Part shown: positions 52,449 to 60,696 of the stretch, one piece after another
How the letters are laid out: each line of letters starts with the position of its first letter
How positions within the stretch are numbered: the first letter of the stretch is position 1
NCBI GenBank assembly: GCA_038529265.1
Contig: JBCBDX010000003.1
Location: forward strand, 248,001-312,000
Source: JBCBDX01 sp038529265
GTDB taxonomy: Bacteria; Pseudomonadota; Alphaproteobacteria; Rhizobiales; Rhizobiaceae
Direction: 5' to 3'
DNA length: 64,000 nucleotides
The notes under the pieces: model-generated
Database searches by the model: none
What the model was told of the DNA's origin: nothing
The model's input: only the letters and a program-made list of their open reading frames with translations
Position numbers and translations under genes: made by a program

Positions 52449-52551
52449 TTTTGGCATTTGCTAAAAGTCGAACTGTTAGCGTTAATCTGCCTTAAAAATT
52501 GATCGTTTTGCACCCTTCGGTATTTTTACCGCACTTGGAGAGGGTGCGGTC

Positions 52552-54111
52552 ATGGAATTCAACTACGCAAAGCATTTTGCGTCGTCAGCGGCGCAATATC
52601 CGGATCGTCTGGCGGTTGGTGTCGGTAACACAAGTCTTTCCTATGACGCTTTGAAGGCGCGCGTACAAGCGCTCGCCGCGCAGCTCAAACCGGTTCTGGG
52701 TGAGGGCCGTGTTGGTGTTCTGGCATCGCGCTCGATCGAAACCTGCACAGCATTTTTAGGGGTTGCCTGGGCAGGAGGAACCTATGTGCCGCTTGGGTTG
52801 ACGCTTCCTGACGAGCGATTGATCGCGCTTTTTGAACAACTTGAACTGGACGCACTGATCGTCGACGCTGCCGGTGCAAAGAAACTGAGCCCGGCTGTTC
52901 GGGCGGCTGCGCCGAAGTTGATTTTGGGACCATCGGATGAGGCTGGTATCTTTGAATCCGTAAAGGGACAGGATGGCGCTGGATCACTTTCTGAGCGGCC
53001 CGCCCATGTTGCGCCCGACCATCTGGCCTACATCATCTTCACATCCGGCACGACAGGCATGCCCAAGGGTGTGATGGTCAATGGGCGTTCTATCAACCTG
53101 TATCTTGATGCGATCGACCCGCACTACCGGTTGACGCCTGAAGATCGTGCCGCCGAAACCTGTGAAAGCAATTTCGACCTGTCGATCCACAATATGCTGA
53201 CATGCTGGCGTGGCGGTGCCTGTCTGCACATCATGCGTCCCCTCGATCTTGTTGCACCGGCGCGCTTTATCCGCGCCAACGCGATCACGACCTGGCTCTC
53301 GGTACCTTCCGTGATCACGCTTATGCGCCAGGCAGGTGGTCTGAAGCCGGACACCTTACCAACGCTTCGCCTGACATGGTTTTGCGGGGAGCCGTTGCCG
53401 TTCGAAGCTGCGCAAGCCTGGGCCGCCGCTGCACCCAACAGCGTGATCGATAATTTTTATGGTCCCACTGAAATCACCATCGCCGTTGTCTTGCAGCGCT
53501 TTGAAGGTGCGGGACCGGTAACGCCAGAGCGCGGCATTGTTGCAATCGGTAAGCCGATCGATGGCATCACGATGAAGATCGTTGATGATAAAGGGCTGGA
53601 AGTGGCCGACGGGACGCCGGGCGAAATCGTTCTGGCAGGTGCTCAGTGTGCATCTGGCTATTTCAGAAAACCTGATCTGACCGAAAAAGTATTCAAGTCA
53701 GTCGGTGGTCAGCCCGGTTATTTCACCGGTGACCGCGGCTATCGCGATGCTGACGGTGTGTCCCATCACCTTGGCCGGATGGACAATCAGATCAAGTTCA
53801 AAGGTCACCGCATCGAACTTGAAGAGATTGATGCAAAGCTGCGTGAAGTCAGCGGCACCACATTGGTAGGCACGGTGACATGGCCGATGGAACGTGAAAC
53901 GGTGAAAGGTTTGGCCGGTTTCTTTACTTCGCCCGACATCAGCGATGATCAAATGCGAGACCGTCTTCGCGCCGTGCTCCCGCCGCACATGGTGCCATCA
54001 ATCATCGAAAACGTGGCAGAGATGCCGCTTAGTCCCAATGGCAAAGTCGACCGCAAGGCGCTGCGCGCTATGCTCGATGCTCGTCGGTCTGAAAAAGATG
54101 TTGCCGCATGA
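52552..54111 (+). CDS. DltA-like amino/acyl-adenylating ligase
   Basis: A 519-residue ANL-superfamily enzyme. The ATP loop IIFTSGTTGMPKGVMV is near residue 160, NFYGPTEITIAV is motif A5, YFTGDRGYRD A7, GRMDNQIKFKGHRIELEEID A8 and SPNGKVDRKAL the catalytic lysine motif A10. Length and layout match stand-alone DltA, which loads D-alanine on the carrier protein DltC. The specificity cannot be read here. First gene of a three-gene unit, overlapping the next by ATGA. Confidence 0.9.
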   Translation: MEFNYAKHFASSAAQYPDRLAVGVGNTSLSYDALKARVQALAAQLKPVLGEGRVGVLASRSIETCTAFLGVAWAGGTYVPLGLTLPDERLIALFEQLELDALIVDAAGAKKLSPAVRAAAPKLILGPSDEAGIFESVKGQDGAGSLSERPAHVAPDHLAYIIFTSGTTGMPKGVMVNGRSINLYLDAIDPHYRLTPEDRAAETCESNFDLSIHNMLTCWRGGACLHIMRPLDLVAPARFIRANAITTWLSVPSVITLMRQAGGLKPDTLPTLRLTWFCGEPLPFEAAQAWAAAAPNSVIDNFYGPTEITIAVVLQRFEGAGPVTPERGIVAIGKPIDGITMKIVDDKGLEVADGTPGEIVLAGAQCASGYFRKPDLTEKVFKSVGGQPGYFTGDRGYRDADGVSHHLGRMDNQIKFKGHRIELEEIDAKLREVSGTTLVGTVTWPMERETVKGLAGFFTSPDISDDQMRDRLRAVLPPHMVPSIIENVAEMPLSPNGKVDRKALRAMLDARRSEKDVAA

Positions 54112-55595
54112 GCACTGACGTTTCCGCACCACAGCCATTTTCTGGATGGTCTGCTAATCCTCTTGCCTGGCGTGGTCGTTGGATGGGTTTGGACAAGAAC
54201 CCGGCCATCGTCGCTTTTGCGCAAACATGGCCCGGAATCCTGCTGATGCATGCAGCCTTGCTCGGATGCTTGGCCGCGATGCCGATTTTGCGCTTGAACC
54301 ATGTGGCGCTTGTCGCTGTTTCGCTGGCGCTTTGCATGCAGTTTCCGACCCGTCGCCTTGCCATTCTTGGCCTGACCGGCACGGCTTATTTTCTGCTGCG
54401 CCCGTTCAAGACCGGGCCGCTCTACGATCAGTTTGAAGCCTCGCTCGGTGTTGGGCATTCAGCGATTTTATCAAACCTTGCACTTGTGGGGTTTGGACTA
54501 GCGTTTGTGGCCTTTGCCTATGCGATGATCATCAATATGCGTACCAAGCGCATCGCATTTGTGGCCAACCAGCCTTTTGCCTTCATGGTCTTCATCATGA
54601 CCTTGCTGACGGCGTTAACACTGGCACTTCCTACCGATGGTTGGGCATTTGCGGCGGCCTGGATTGCGCTCGCCTACTTGGCATCGACCTGCTTCTTCCT
54701 TGGTTACATTTTGATGGATGTGCGGACAAAGAACCCTGCGCCACTTGGCACGCAGATAGGTTTCCTGCGCCCCTTTTGGGCGGGCTTTGCGCCGCCAATC
54801 AAGGGACCAACCTATATCCTGAAGTTCGAGGCCAAGGATGACGAGGCGCTGGCGGTATCGCGCATCAAGGCGGTAAAGCTCGCCGTCTGGGCGCTGACGC
54901 TTTTCCTGATCTGGGAGTATGGCTTCAATCGTGGTCTTTATGGCGAGCTAGCCTTCCCACGCCTTGACGCCCTGATCAACGCAACGGCCAATGGAGAGGC
55001 GTCGTCTATCTTCCTGCGTTGGGCAGCGGTTGGCGTCGACTTCATGGCGGTTGTTGTCTTTATGGGCGCTGCAGTTCACGCAACGGTTGCCACGATCCGC
55101 ATGGCTGGTTTCAATATCCCGCGTGGTATGGCGCGCCCACTGGCGTCGCGATCCATCGCCGAGTTCTGGGGGCGGTATCTCTTCTACTTCAAAGAAATGT
55201 TGGTTGATTTCTTTTTCTATCCGGCGTTCCGGCGTTTCTTTAAATCGAGACCCAAGCTTCGCATGGCTTTTGCCACTTTCTGTGCTGCGTTTATTGGCAA
55301 CATTTTGTTTGACCTTATCCATGTGTTGCCGCTCATGGCAAGTGAGGGCTTCTGGGTCATTATGGAGCGCTACGTGTCGTATGCGCTTTATGCCGGCATC
55401 ATGACAATCGGCATCATCTGGTCGCAGTTGGCCACCAAGCCTAAGCCGGAGGATGGATGGTTTCGATATGATGTACTGCCACGCGTGCAGGTGATCGGCT
55501 TTTTCGCACTGTTGCAGGTGATCGATGATTCATTTGGTGACGCGCCTGTCGCGGATCGTCTCGCCTATTATGGAAGTCTTGTTGGAGTAATGTGA
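54108..55595 (+). CDS. Multi-spanning membrane protein, MBOAT/DltB-like features
   Basis: A 495-residue protein with 10 or more membrane segments. The stretch SRSIAEFWGRYLFYFKEMLV followed by DFFFYPAFRRFF and, about 30 residues later, FIGNILFDLIHVLPL recalls the MBOAT region FW.RW...L..W, P and the conserved catalytic His of DltB. The His in FDLIH is a candidate active site. Its place between an adenylating ligase and a carrier protein argues for transfer of the activated group across the membrane. Homology was judged by eye and is uncertain. Overlaps its neighbours by 4 and 1 nt. Confidence 0.75.
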   Translation: MSTDVSAPQPFSGWSANPLAWRGRWMGLDKNPAIVAFAQTWPGILLMHAALLGCLAAMPILRLNHVALVAVSLALCMQFPTRRLAILGLTGTAYFLLRPFKTGPLYDQFEASLGVGHSAILSNLALVGFGLAFVAFAYAMIINMRTKRIAFVANQPFAFMVFIMTLLTALTLALPTDGWAFAAAWIALAYLASTCFFLGYILMDVRTKNPAPLGTQIGFLRPFWAGFAPPIKGPTYILKFEAKDDEALAVSRIKAVKLAVWALTLFLIWEYGFNRGLYGELAFPRLDALINATANGEASSIFLRWAAVGVDFMAVVVFMGAAVHATVATIRMAGFNIPRGMARPLASRSIAEFWGRYLFYFKEMLVDFFFYPAFRRFFKSRPKLRMAFATFCAAFIGNILFDLIHVLPLMASEGFWVIMERYVSYALYAGIMTIGIIWSQLATKPKPEDGWFRYDVLPRVQVIGFFALLQVIDDSFGDAPVADRLAYYGSLVGVM

Positions 55596-55843
55596 TGAGT
55601 AATCAAAGACTGGAACAGTTGCGCCAGACAATCGGCCAGATGCTTGTTGAGCGCGGTCATGAAGCAGCGTTTTCTGAAACAGACTCGCTGTTTGACAGCG
55701 GTCGCCTTGATTCGATTTCTGCCGTTAACCTTTTGATGGAGTTGGAGCAGGCTTTTGATATCGACCTGTCTGATCCCGACTTTGACATCAGTCAGATTGA
55801 TACTTTCGAGCAGATCGCAAACTTGGCCAGCCAAGACGCCTGA
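55595..55843 (+). CDS. DltC-like acyl carrier protein
   Basis: An 82-residue carrier protein with the phosphopantetheine site at Ser40 (LFDSGRLDSISAVNLLMELE), acidic helices, and a four-helix pattern. It ends SQIDTFEQIANLA. The ATG at 55595 has GGAG 7 nt upstream and overlaps the previous stop (TGATG). It would receive the group adenylated by the upstream ligase. No DltD gene follows. Confidence 0.9.
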   Translation: MSNQRLEQLRQTIGQMLVERGHEAAFSETDSLFDSGRLDSISAVNLLMELEQAFDIDLSDPDFDISQIDTFEQIANLASQDA

Positions 55844-55845
55844 CC

Positions 55846-56859
55846 CTAGATCGTGCGGCCACCGCCGCGCTCGCTGCGTTCTTCCAGCGATAAATCCGGC
55901 TGTTTTGCATGGTGGTCTTCGGTTGCAATTGTAGCCCGTGCTTCGCTGTTCTTAAGGCGCTCTATGCGCATATAGGGTGATGCTTTGTCGTGTGACTCCG
56001 CCGAAAGAGCGCCGCTGTCGAGCAATTCCTTGTGATGTTCCACGAATGCCTTGATGGCTTTGGGATCACCGAAGCGTGCACCGTCATGGACGAAGCTGTT
56101 CTGAAAATGCGTCAGCTGCATCTCCTGCGACCCGTCTTTGCTTTTAAGTTGAAAAGTGATGTTCATACCGGAAGGTAGTCCGCTATTGCCACCGATTGGC
56201 TGTCCGACCTCGGTGCTCACTTTAAAACCATCTATCTCTTTTGCGGTCGCGCTGGCAGCCATTTCAAAAGCGCTGTGGGTTTGGTTGGCACCCTGGAAGG
56301 TCGGTTGTCTAAGACGCTGATCTTCACGTTGTTTGGCGTCAGTGATGGTATGGTCCGGCTGGATGTGCGCCCATGGTGCATTTTGCTGGCGACCCAAACC
56401 GGCTCTTTCCAAGACATCTGCAGCGGATTCGCCCATAATCCGCCGTTCCGGTTTGCGCTTGGCTCTTGGCTCATTGTCAGATGGTGCGTCAGGCGCCAAG
56501 GCCCATTCGCGTTTTTGATATGGTGAATAGCCAAGCGCGGGTTCGTTGGTAGGCGCTGCCGGCAGGGGCGCCCCCGGGTGTTGCGGTGAGACTTTGCCGC
56601 CGCTGTGAAGGACCCTCAAAGCGCCCTGAAAGTATTCTCTTTGGTCGCTAAATGGATTGTCGCGTGCAGCATCGACGTTGCCCTTGATGTTCAATACCTT
56701 GTTATTGAACTCGGCATAAACATCAGTGCCTCCGCTTCTCAAAAAGCTTGCACCTTGCGGGGTCTGCCTGAATGCGCTCAGGCTGGTTCCGCTGAAGTTG
56801 CGTGCGCTGGTTGAGGTTACCAGCTTTTCTGACGCGCGTTTAAAGAACTTACCAAACAT
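55846..56859 (-). CDS. Orphan protein with disordered central region
   Basis: A 337-residue protein with no signal peptide. Residues about 85-200 are Pro/Arg/Gln-rich and probably disordered (HPGAPLPAAPTNEPALGYSP); the C-terminal part (IDGFKVSTEVGQPIGGNSGL, MNITFQLKSKDGSQEMQLTH) looks like a beta domain. The ATG at 56859 was chosen although no good ribosome-binding site precedes it; a TTG lies 36 nt upstream. No family was recognised. It is convergent with the Dlt-like operon. Confidence 0.6.
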   Translation of the reverse strand: MFGKFFKRASEKLVTSTSARNFSGTSLSAFRQTPQGASFLRSGGTDVYAEFNNKVLNIKGNVDAARDNPFSDQREYFQGALRVLHSGGKVSPQHPGAPLPAAPTNEPALGYSPYQKREWALAPDAPSDNEPRAKRKPERRIMGESAADVLERAGLGRQQNAPWAHIQPDHTITDAKQREDQRLRQPTFQGANQTHSAFEMAASATAKEIDGFKVSTEVGQPIGGNSGLPSGMNITFQLKSKDGSQEMQLTHFQNSFVHDGARFGDPKAIKAFVEHHKELLDSGALSAESHDKASPYMRIERLKNSEARATIATEDHHAKQPDLSLEERSERGGGRTI

Positions 56860-57075
56860 TTCAGTCTTAAAGCGAGGGAACCTCCGCCGCCTCAAGGTCC
56901 GCTGCGCTCCTCTCAGTAAACGACGATTTTAACAAGATTTCAGGCTTGTTTATGGCGTCGGGGCTTCCGCGAAAAAAAGTTGGTCACATGAGAATAAACC
57001 GCAGTCTTTACGCGTAACCACAGCAAGTCTGGCCAATTATGGCTGCAGTTTTGGCTTGTCACATAGGAGACCCCG

Positions 57076-57399
57076 ATGCTTTCGAAACGTGTTTTTATTG
57101 CTGCAGTTGGCGCTCTCGCCCTGTCACCAACCGCCGTGCTGGCCGCTGGCCATGCCAAAGAAGTTCGCATCGCAGGCTTCGCTTTTGGCCCGGCCGAACT
57201 GACCGTCAGCGTTGGTGACACGATCACTTTCCTTAACGGTGACGGCGCACCACATACCGCAACCGCTGTTGATGGTTCTTTTGATACCGGTCGTCTCAAC
57301 TCAGGCGATAGCGCGACGGTGACAATCACCTCAGATGGTCGCTTCGAGTACTTCTGCAATTTCCACCGGAGCATGACCGGTGTGATTATCGCCGAATAA
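57076..57399 (+). CDS. Cupredoxin (plastocyanin/azurin-like)
   Basis: A 107-residue exported blue-copper-type protein: signal MLSKRVFIAAVGALALSPTA, then FAFGPAELTVSVGDTITFLN, and copper ligands His in GAPHTA, Cys and His in YFCNFHRSMTG and Met after them. It probably carries electrons in the periplasm. Followed by a strong terminator. Confidence 0.92.
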   Translation: MLSKRVFIAAVGALALSPTAVLAAGHAKEVRIAGFAFGPAELTVSVGDTITFLNGDGAPHTATAVDGSFDTGRLNSGDSATVTITSDGRFEYFCNFHRSMTGVIIAE

Positions 57400-57420
57400 G
57401 GTTGATCAATCAGATTGAAC

Positions 57421-57447
57421 AAGGCGGCCTTGCGGGCCGCCTTTTTT
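57421..57447 (+). terminator. Rho-independent terminator after the cupredoxin gene
   Basis: Perfect 9-bp arms AAGGCGGCC / GGCCGCCTT with a 5-nt loop and six T. Lies 22 bp after the cupredoxin stop and just before the convergent methyltransferase stop. Confidence 0.93.
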
Positions 57448-57449
57448 GT

Positions 57450-58187
57450 TCAGGGATATGGCACCTGAGCAATGCATAAGAAACCCAATGCCTTGGTGAA
57501 CAGTGTTCCCCTCAGCATTTTGATTTCGACGTTTTCCAGCCCCTGCGATCGAAGCAGATGGCGCGCATCATCGGTTGAGAAAATGTGTGTGCGCCACTTA
57601 AGTTGGATGTAACGCCCGGCCCATGTTTGGCGTGTCAGTAAGAGTATAATTTGCCCACCCGGACGCGCTGTGCGGATCATTTCTTTTAGACCGTGGCCAG
57701 GATTATCCAGGTGTTCAAGCACATGGGCACCCATGACGATGTCAAAGGAATTGTCTCCAAATGTCAGATTGCCAACATCTGCCAGCCGCGTGTGTACCGC
57801 CAGACCATTTGCCTTGAAGTTCTGCTTTGCCTCACGCAGCATTTTGGGTGACAAATCAACAGCGGTCAGTCTTGCTTGTGGTCGTGCCTTGGCCATGGCC
57901 GACGTGAGGACGCCCGTGCCTGTACCGCAATCAAGCACCTTTATTGCGCCGTCATTTTTCGGCGAGGCACCGGCCAACCTATGTGCGATGCTCAATATAG
58001 CGTCTGCGTATGCCTCAGACGTTTTCAATTGTCGCATGATGCGCTGCCAGCGGCTTGCCTGCCTATCATAGTGCTTGCGCAAAGCGTGTTTCTCGATTGG
58101 TTGACGTTGAACGTCGATACGCCATGTGCCGAACGTTTTCGTCAGAACATGGATCGTTGGACGGACATCTGGTGATGCCGTGTACAT
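57450..58187 (-). CDS. Class I SAM-dependent methyltransferase 1
   Basis: A 245-residue methyltransferase. SAM-binding blocks are VLDCGTGTGVLTSAM (motif I), TAVDLSPKMLREAK, and FDIVMGAHVLEHLDNPGHGLKE. UbiE/Coq5-like fold. The substrate is unknown. A second methyltransferase gene lies 71 bp upstream on the same strand, so the two may act in one pathway. Confidence 0.88.
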   Translation of the reverse strand: MYTASPDVRPTIHVLTKTFGTWRIDVQRQPIEKHALRKHYDRQASRWQRIMRQLKTSEAYADAILSIAHRLAGASPKNDGAIKVLDCGTGTGVLTSAMAKARPQARLTAVDLSPKMLREAKQNFKANGLAVHTRLADVGNLTFGDNSFDIVMGAHVLEHLDNPGHGLKEMIRTARPGGQIILLLTRQTWAGRYIQLKWRTHIFSTDDARHLLRSQGLENVEIKMLRGTLFTKALGFLCIAQVPYP

Positions 58188-58258
58188 GGGTTTTCTCGCT
58201 TTTTTTGGAAAGTTGCCGACAGCGGCTTTCGAGAGCCGCTGTTAGGGGTGCGTCAGGT

Positions 58259-58942
58259 TTAAGCCTTACGACAGACGATAAAGGGCCGCGTGTCTTTTCC
58301 AGCCGTTCCGTGAAATTCGACGGCCTCGATGATAAAGCCTGCTTGCTTCAATGAATTCTCCCATTCACCAAGCGTGAACATCTGTACGTTCCCAAGACCG
58401 TAAAATCGGGTCATGACGGGCAATACTAGACGTCGCATGACTACAATCATCTCTCCGAGGCACGGTGTCTTGGTGATGAAAATGCCGCCGGACTTCAGCA
58501 CGCGATGTGCCTCCCTCAATGCAGCACCCACATCATCGACCAAATGGTAGAGATTGTGGCTCATGGCCAGATCAAAGGTTGCGGCTGGAAAGCCGAGGTC
58601 ATCGGCGGGTGCGGGCAGGAAGTCCACATTCAGCGGCCCACCATCGGCAGCTTTTTCGCGTGCTATCTCGACCATTCCATCTGCAATGTCCGTACCAGTC
58701 ACATGACCAGCATAGGGCGCGTGAGCGATGGCTGTCTTGCCAGTGCCGCAACCAATCTCGAGAACATTTTGGTCATTTGTCAGATAATCGCGGGTACGAT
58801 CCAGTGATCGTTCATATCCCTTTAGATCTGATATTTTGGACTTGGCATATTTGGGCGCATGACGATCCCAAAAACGGCGGGACTTGTCTGTGTTGGTCAA
58901 GGCGGGTTTCATATCATTCAAACTGAGCGCTTGGGTGGTCAT
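58259..58942 (-). CDS. Class I SAM-dependent methyltransferase 2
   Basis: A 227-residue methyltransferase with VLEIGCGTGKTAIAHAP, GTDIADGMVEIAREKA and FDLAMSHNLYHLVDDV. The ATG at 58942 has GGAGATT upstream. It is divergent from a LysR gene, so it is a likely target of that regulator along with the downstream methyltransferase. Confidence 0.9.
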   Translation of the reverse strand: MTTQALSLNDMKPALTNTDKSRRFWDRHAPKYAKSKISDLKGYERSLDRTRDYLTNDQNVLEIGCGTGKTAIAHAPYAGHVTGTDIADGMVEIAREKAADGGPLNVDFLPAPADDLGFPAATFDLAMSHNLYHLVDDVGAALREAHRVLKSGGIFITKTPCLGEMIVVMRRLVLPVMTRFYGLGNVQMFTLGEWENSLKQAGFIIEAVEFHGTAGKDTRPFIVCRKA

Positions 58943-59025
58943 TTTCAATCTCCTTTGCGCCGCTTCTATCATGCAAAAAAGATATGGAAATTGCGCAATA
59001 CCGTAAGTTTGATATACGTTTTTGT

Positions 59026-59910
59026 ATGAGTAAACCCGACTGGAATCAGCTTCAGGCATTTTTGGAAACGGCAGAACGCGGGTCGCTTTCGGCTGCAGCC
59101 CGCGCTCTCGGACTGACCCAGCCTACTCTTTCGCGCCAAGTCAAAGCGCTTGAAGCGTCACTGGGGGTGATGCTGTTTGAACGGGTGGGTAAGTCACTTG
59201 CGCTTACTGAAACGGGGATGGAGCTTTTGGAGAGCGCCAAGAAGATGGGGCATGCTGCCGATGATTTATCGTTGGCGGCAACGGGTCGATCTAACGCGCC
59301 AGAAGGGCTGGTATCCATTTCCGCCAGTGACGGCATTGCTGCGTTTATATTGCCGCCGATTATTCGCAAACTTCGCCAGGAGGCTCCCGGAATTCGCATT
59401 GATGTTGTTACATCCAATCACCTGTCGGATTTGCGGCGTCGCGAAGCTGACATAGCGATCCGACACGTGCGTCCGGAAGACCCAGAGCTGATTGGAAAAT
59501 TGATCCGCGACGCTTCGGCGTCCTTTTATGCCACCAAATCCTGGGTGCAAAAGCACGGGCATCCCAAAACGGCAGAAGATGCAATAGATGCGGACTTCAT
59601 TGGCTTTGATCGCGAGTTACGATTTCTCCAATATCTGCAGCAACTGGGTTTGAAGGTCAGCGAACGAAACTTTCCTGTCATATCGGAAAACTCGATCACC
59701 TCTTGGTCCTTAATGCGTCAGGGACTTGGGATCGGGGTCATGATGGACGACATTGTCGGGGATGACCCCGATCTGGTGCGTATTCTTGAAGATGTGCCAT
59801 CGGTTCAGTTTCCGATTTGGCTCGTCACCCACCGTGAATTGAAGACGGCACGGCGCATTCGCGTGGTTTACGACATCTTGGCTGAGGGGTTAGCCAAGCC
59901 TAGCGGATAA
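59026..59910 (+). CDS. LysR-family transcriptional regulator
   Basis: A 294-residue protein with an N-terminal LysR helix-turn-helix (SLSAAARALGLTQPTLSRQV) and an effector domain of the periplasmic-binding type. The first ATG at 58984 was not used because MSKPDWNQLQAFLETAERGS is the usual start. It is divergent from methyltransferase 2; ATTGCGCAAT at about 58991-59000 is a possible core of its binding site. Its 3' end overlaps the zinc-protease gene by 11 bp. Confidence 0.93.
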   Translation: MSKPDWNQLQAFLETAERGSLSAAARALGLTQPTLSRQVKALEASLGVMLFERVGKSLALTETGMELLESAKKMGHAADDLSLAATGRSNAPEGLVSISASDGIAAFILPPIIRKLRQEAPGIRIDVVTSNHLSDLRRREADIAIRHVRPEDPELIGKLIRDASASFYATKSWVQKHGHPKTAEDAIDADFIGFDRELRFLQYLQQLGLKVSERNFPVISENSITSWSLMRQGLGIGVMMDDIVGDDPDLVRILEDVPSVQFPIWLVTHRELKTARRIRVVYDILAEGLAKPSG

Positions 59911-60595
59911 TCCTGATCCAACGAGCCAGGTCAAGCAAGCTCATCAAGGCCCCCGCGACGTAGGTCAGCGCCGCAGCACGCAGTACGGTGCGTGCACCCT
60001 TCAAGTCGTCCTCGTCCTGCAGATAGCCACCCTCGCGCAAAATCGGTAGGGCTTTGTTGAAGGACGCGTCATACTCGACTGGAAGCGTAACCAGATGCAC
60101 CAGCACTCGAATACCCAAAAGCGCGATGCCAAGCGCCACCATGCCAAATATGGCGGCCGGTGTCCGCGCGACCACAAAGAGGAAAGGCGCCGCAATAAAG
60201 AACACGGACGCGATTCTGTCGGTCACCATGGCAACACGAACCATCGCTTGTCTTGTCGCCAAGCCCCGTTCTTGGCGGTAGTGCTGGATGGCGTGTCCGA
60301 TTTCATGGGTGGCAACAGCAACGGCTGTCAGACTGCTTCCATGGAAGTTGTCGGGCGATAGGCGGACTGTCCGTGTCTCCAGATCATAATGGTCGCCTTG
60401 GCCGGGCTTGGTTTCTTCAACCTCGACGCCATCAATGCCATAGTGTGCGACCAGATGATCCGCCAATTCACCGCCGGTTCCGGGAAAGTCGGGGCGATCG
60501 CCGCCATGCTTTTTCATAGCCTGTTTGACCCAAAGCGAGGGGCCAAAAACCACAGCAAGCAGGGCAACAACAGCAATGATAGCAAGCGCGGACAT
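59900..60595 (-). CDS. Membrane zinc metallopeptidase, YugP type
   Basis: A 231-residue membrane protein with an N-terminal segment, a zinc site HEIGH in VATHEIGHAIQHYRQ and three further membrane segments; LPVEYDASFNKALPIL is characteristic of the Peptidase_Mem_Zn (DUF2268-like YugP) family. Function unknown. ATG at 60595 used. Confidence 0.9.
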   Translation of the reverse strand: MSALAIIAVVALLAVVFGPSLWVKQAMKKHGGDRPDFPGTGGELADHLVAHYGIDGVEVEETKPGQGDHYDLETRTVRLSPDNFHGSSLTAVAVATHEIGHAIQHYRQERGLATRQAMVRVAMVTDRIASVFFIAAPFLFVVARTPAAIFGMVALGIALLGIRVLVHLVTLPVEYDASFNKALPILREGGYLQDEDDLKGARTVLRAAALTYVAGALMSLLDLARWIRIIR

Positions 60596-60696
60596 GGACA
60601 AGATATGGGCAGCAGTGCGGCAATTTGAAGAGATGGTGTGTTTGTTGATTGGCGCAGCGGGGCAGATTGGTGGAGTATAACGCTGGAGGTGCTCAA

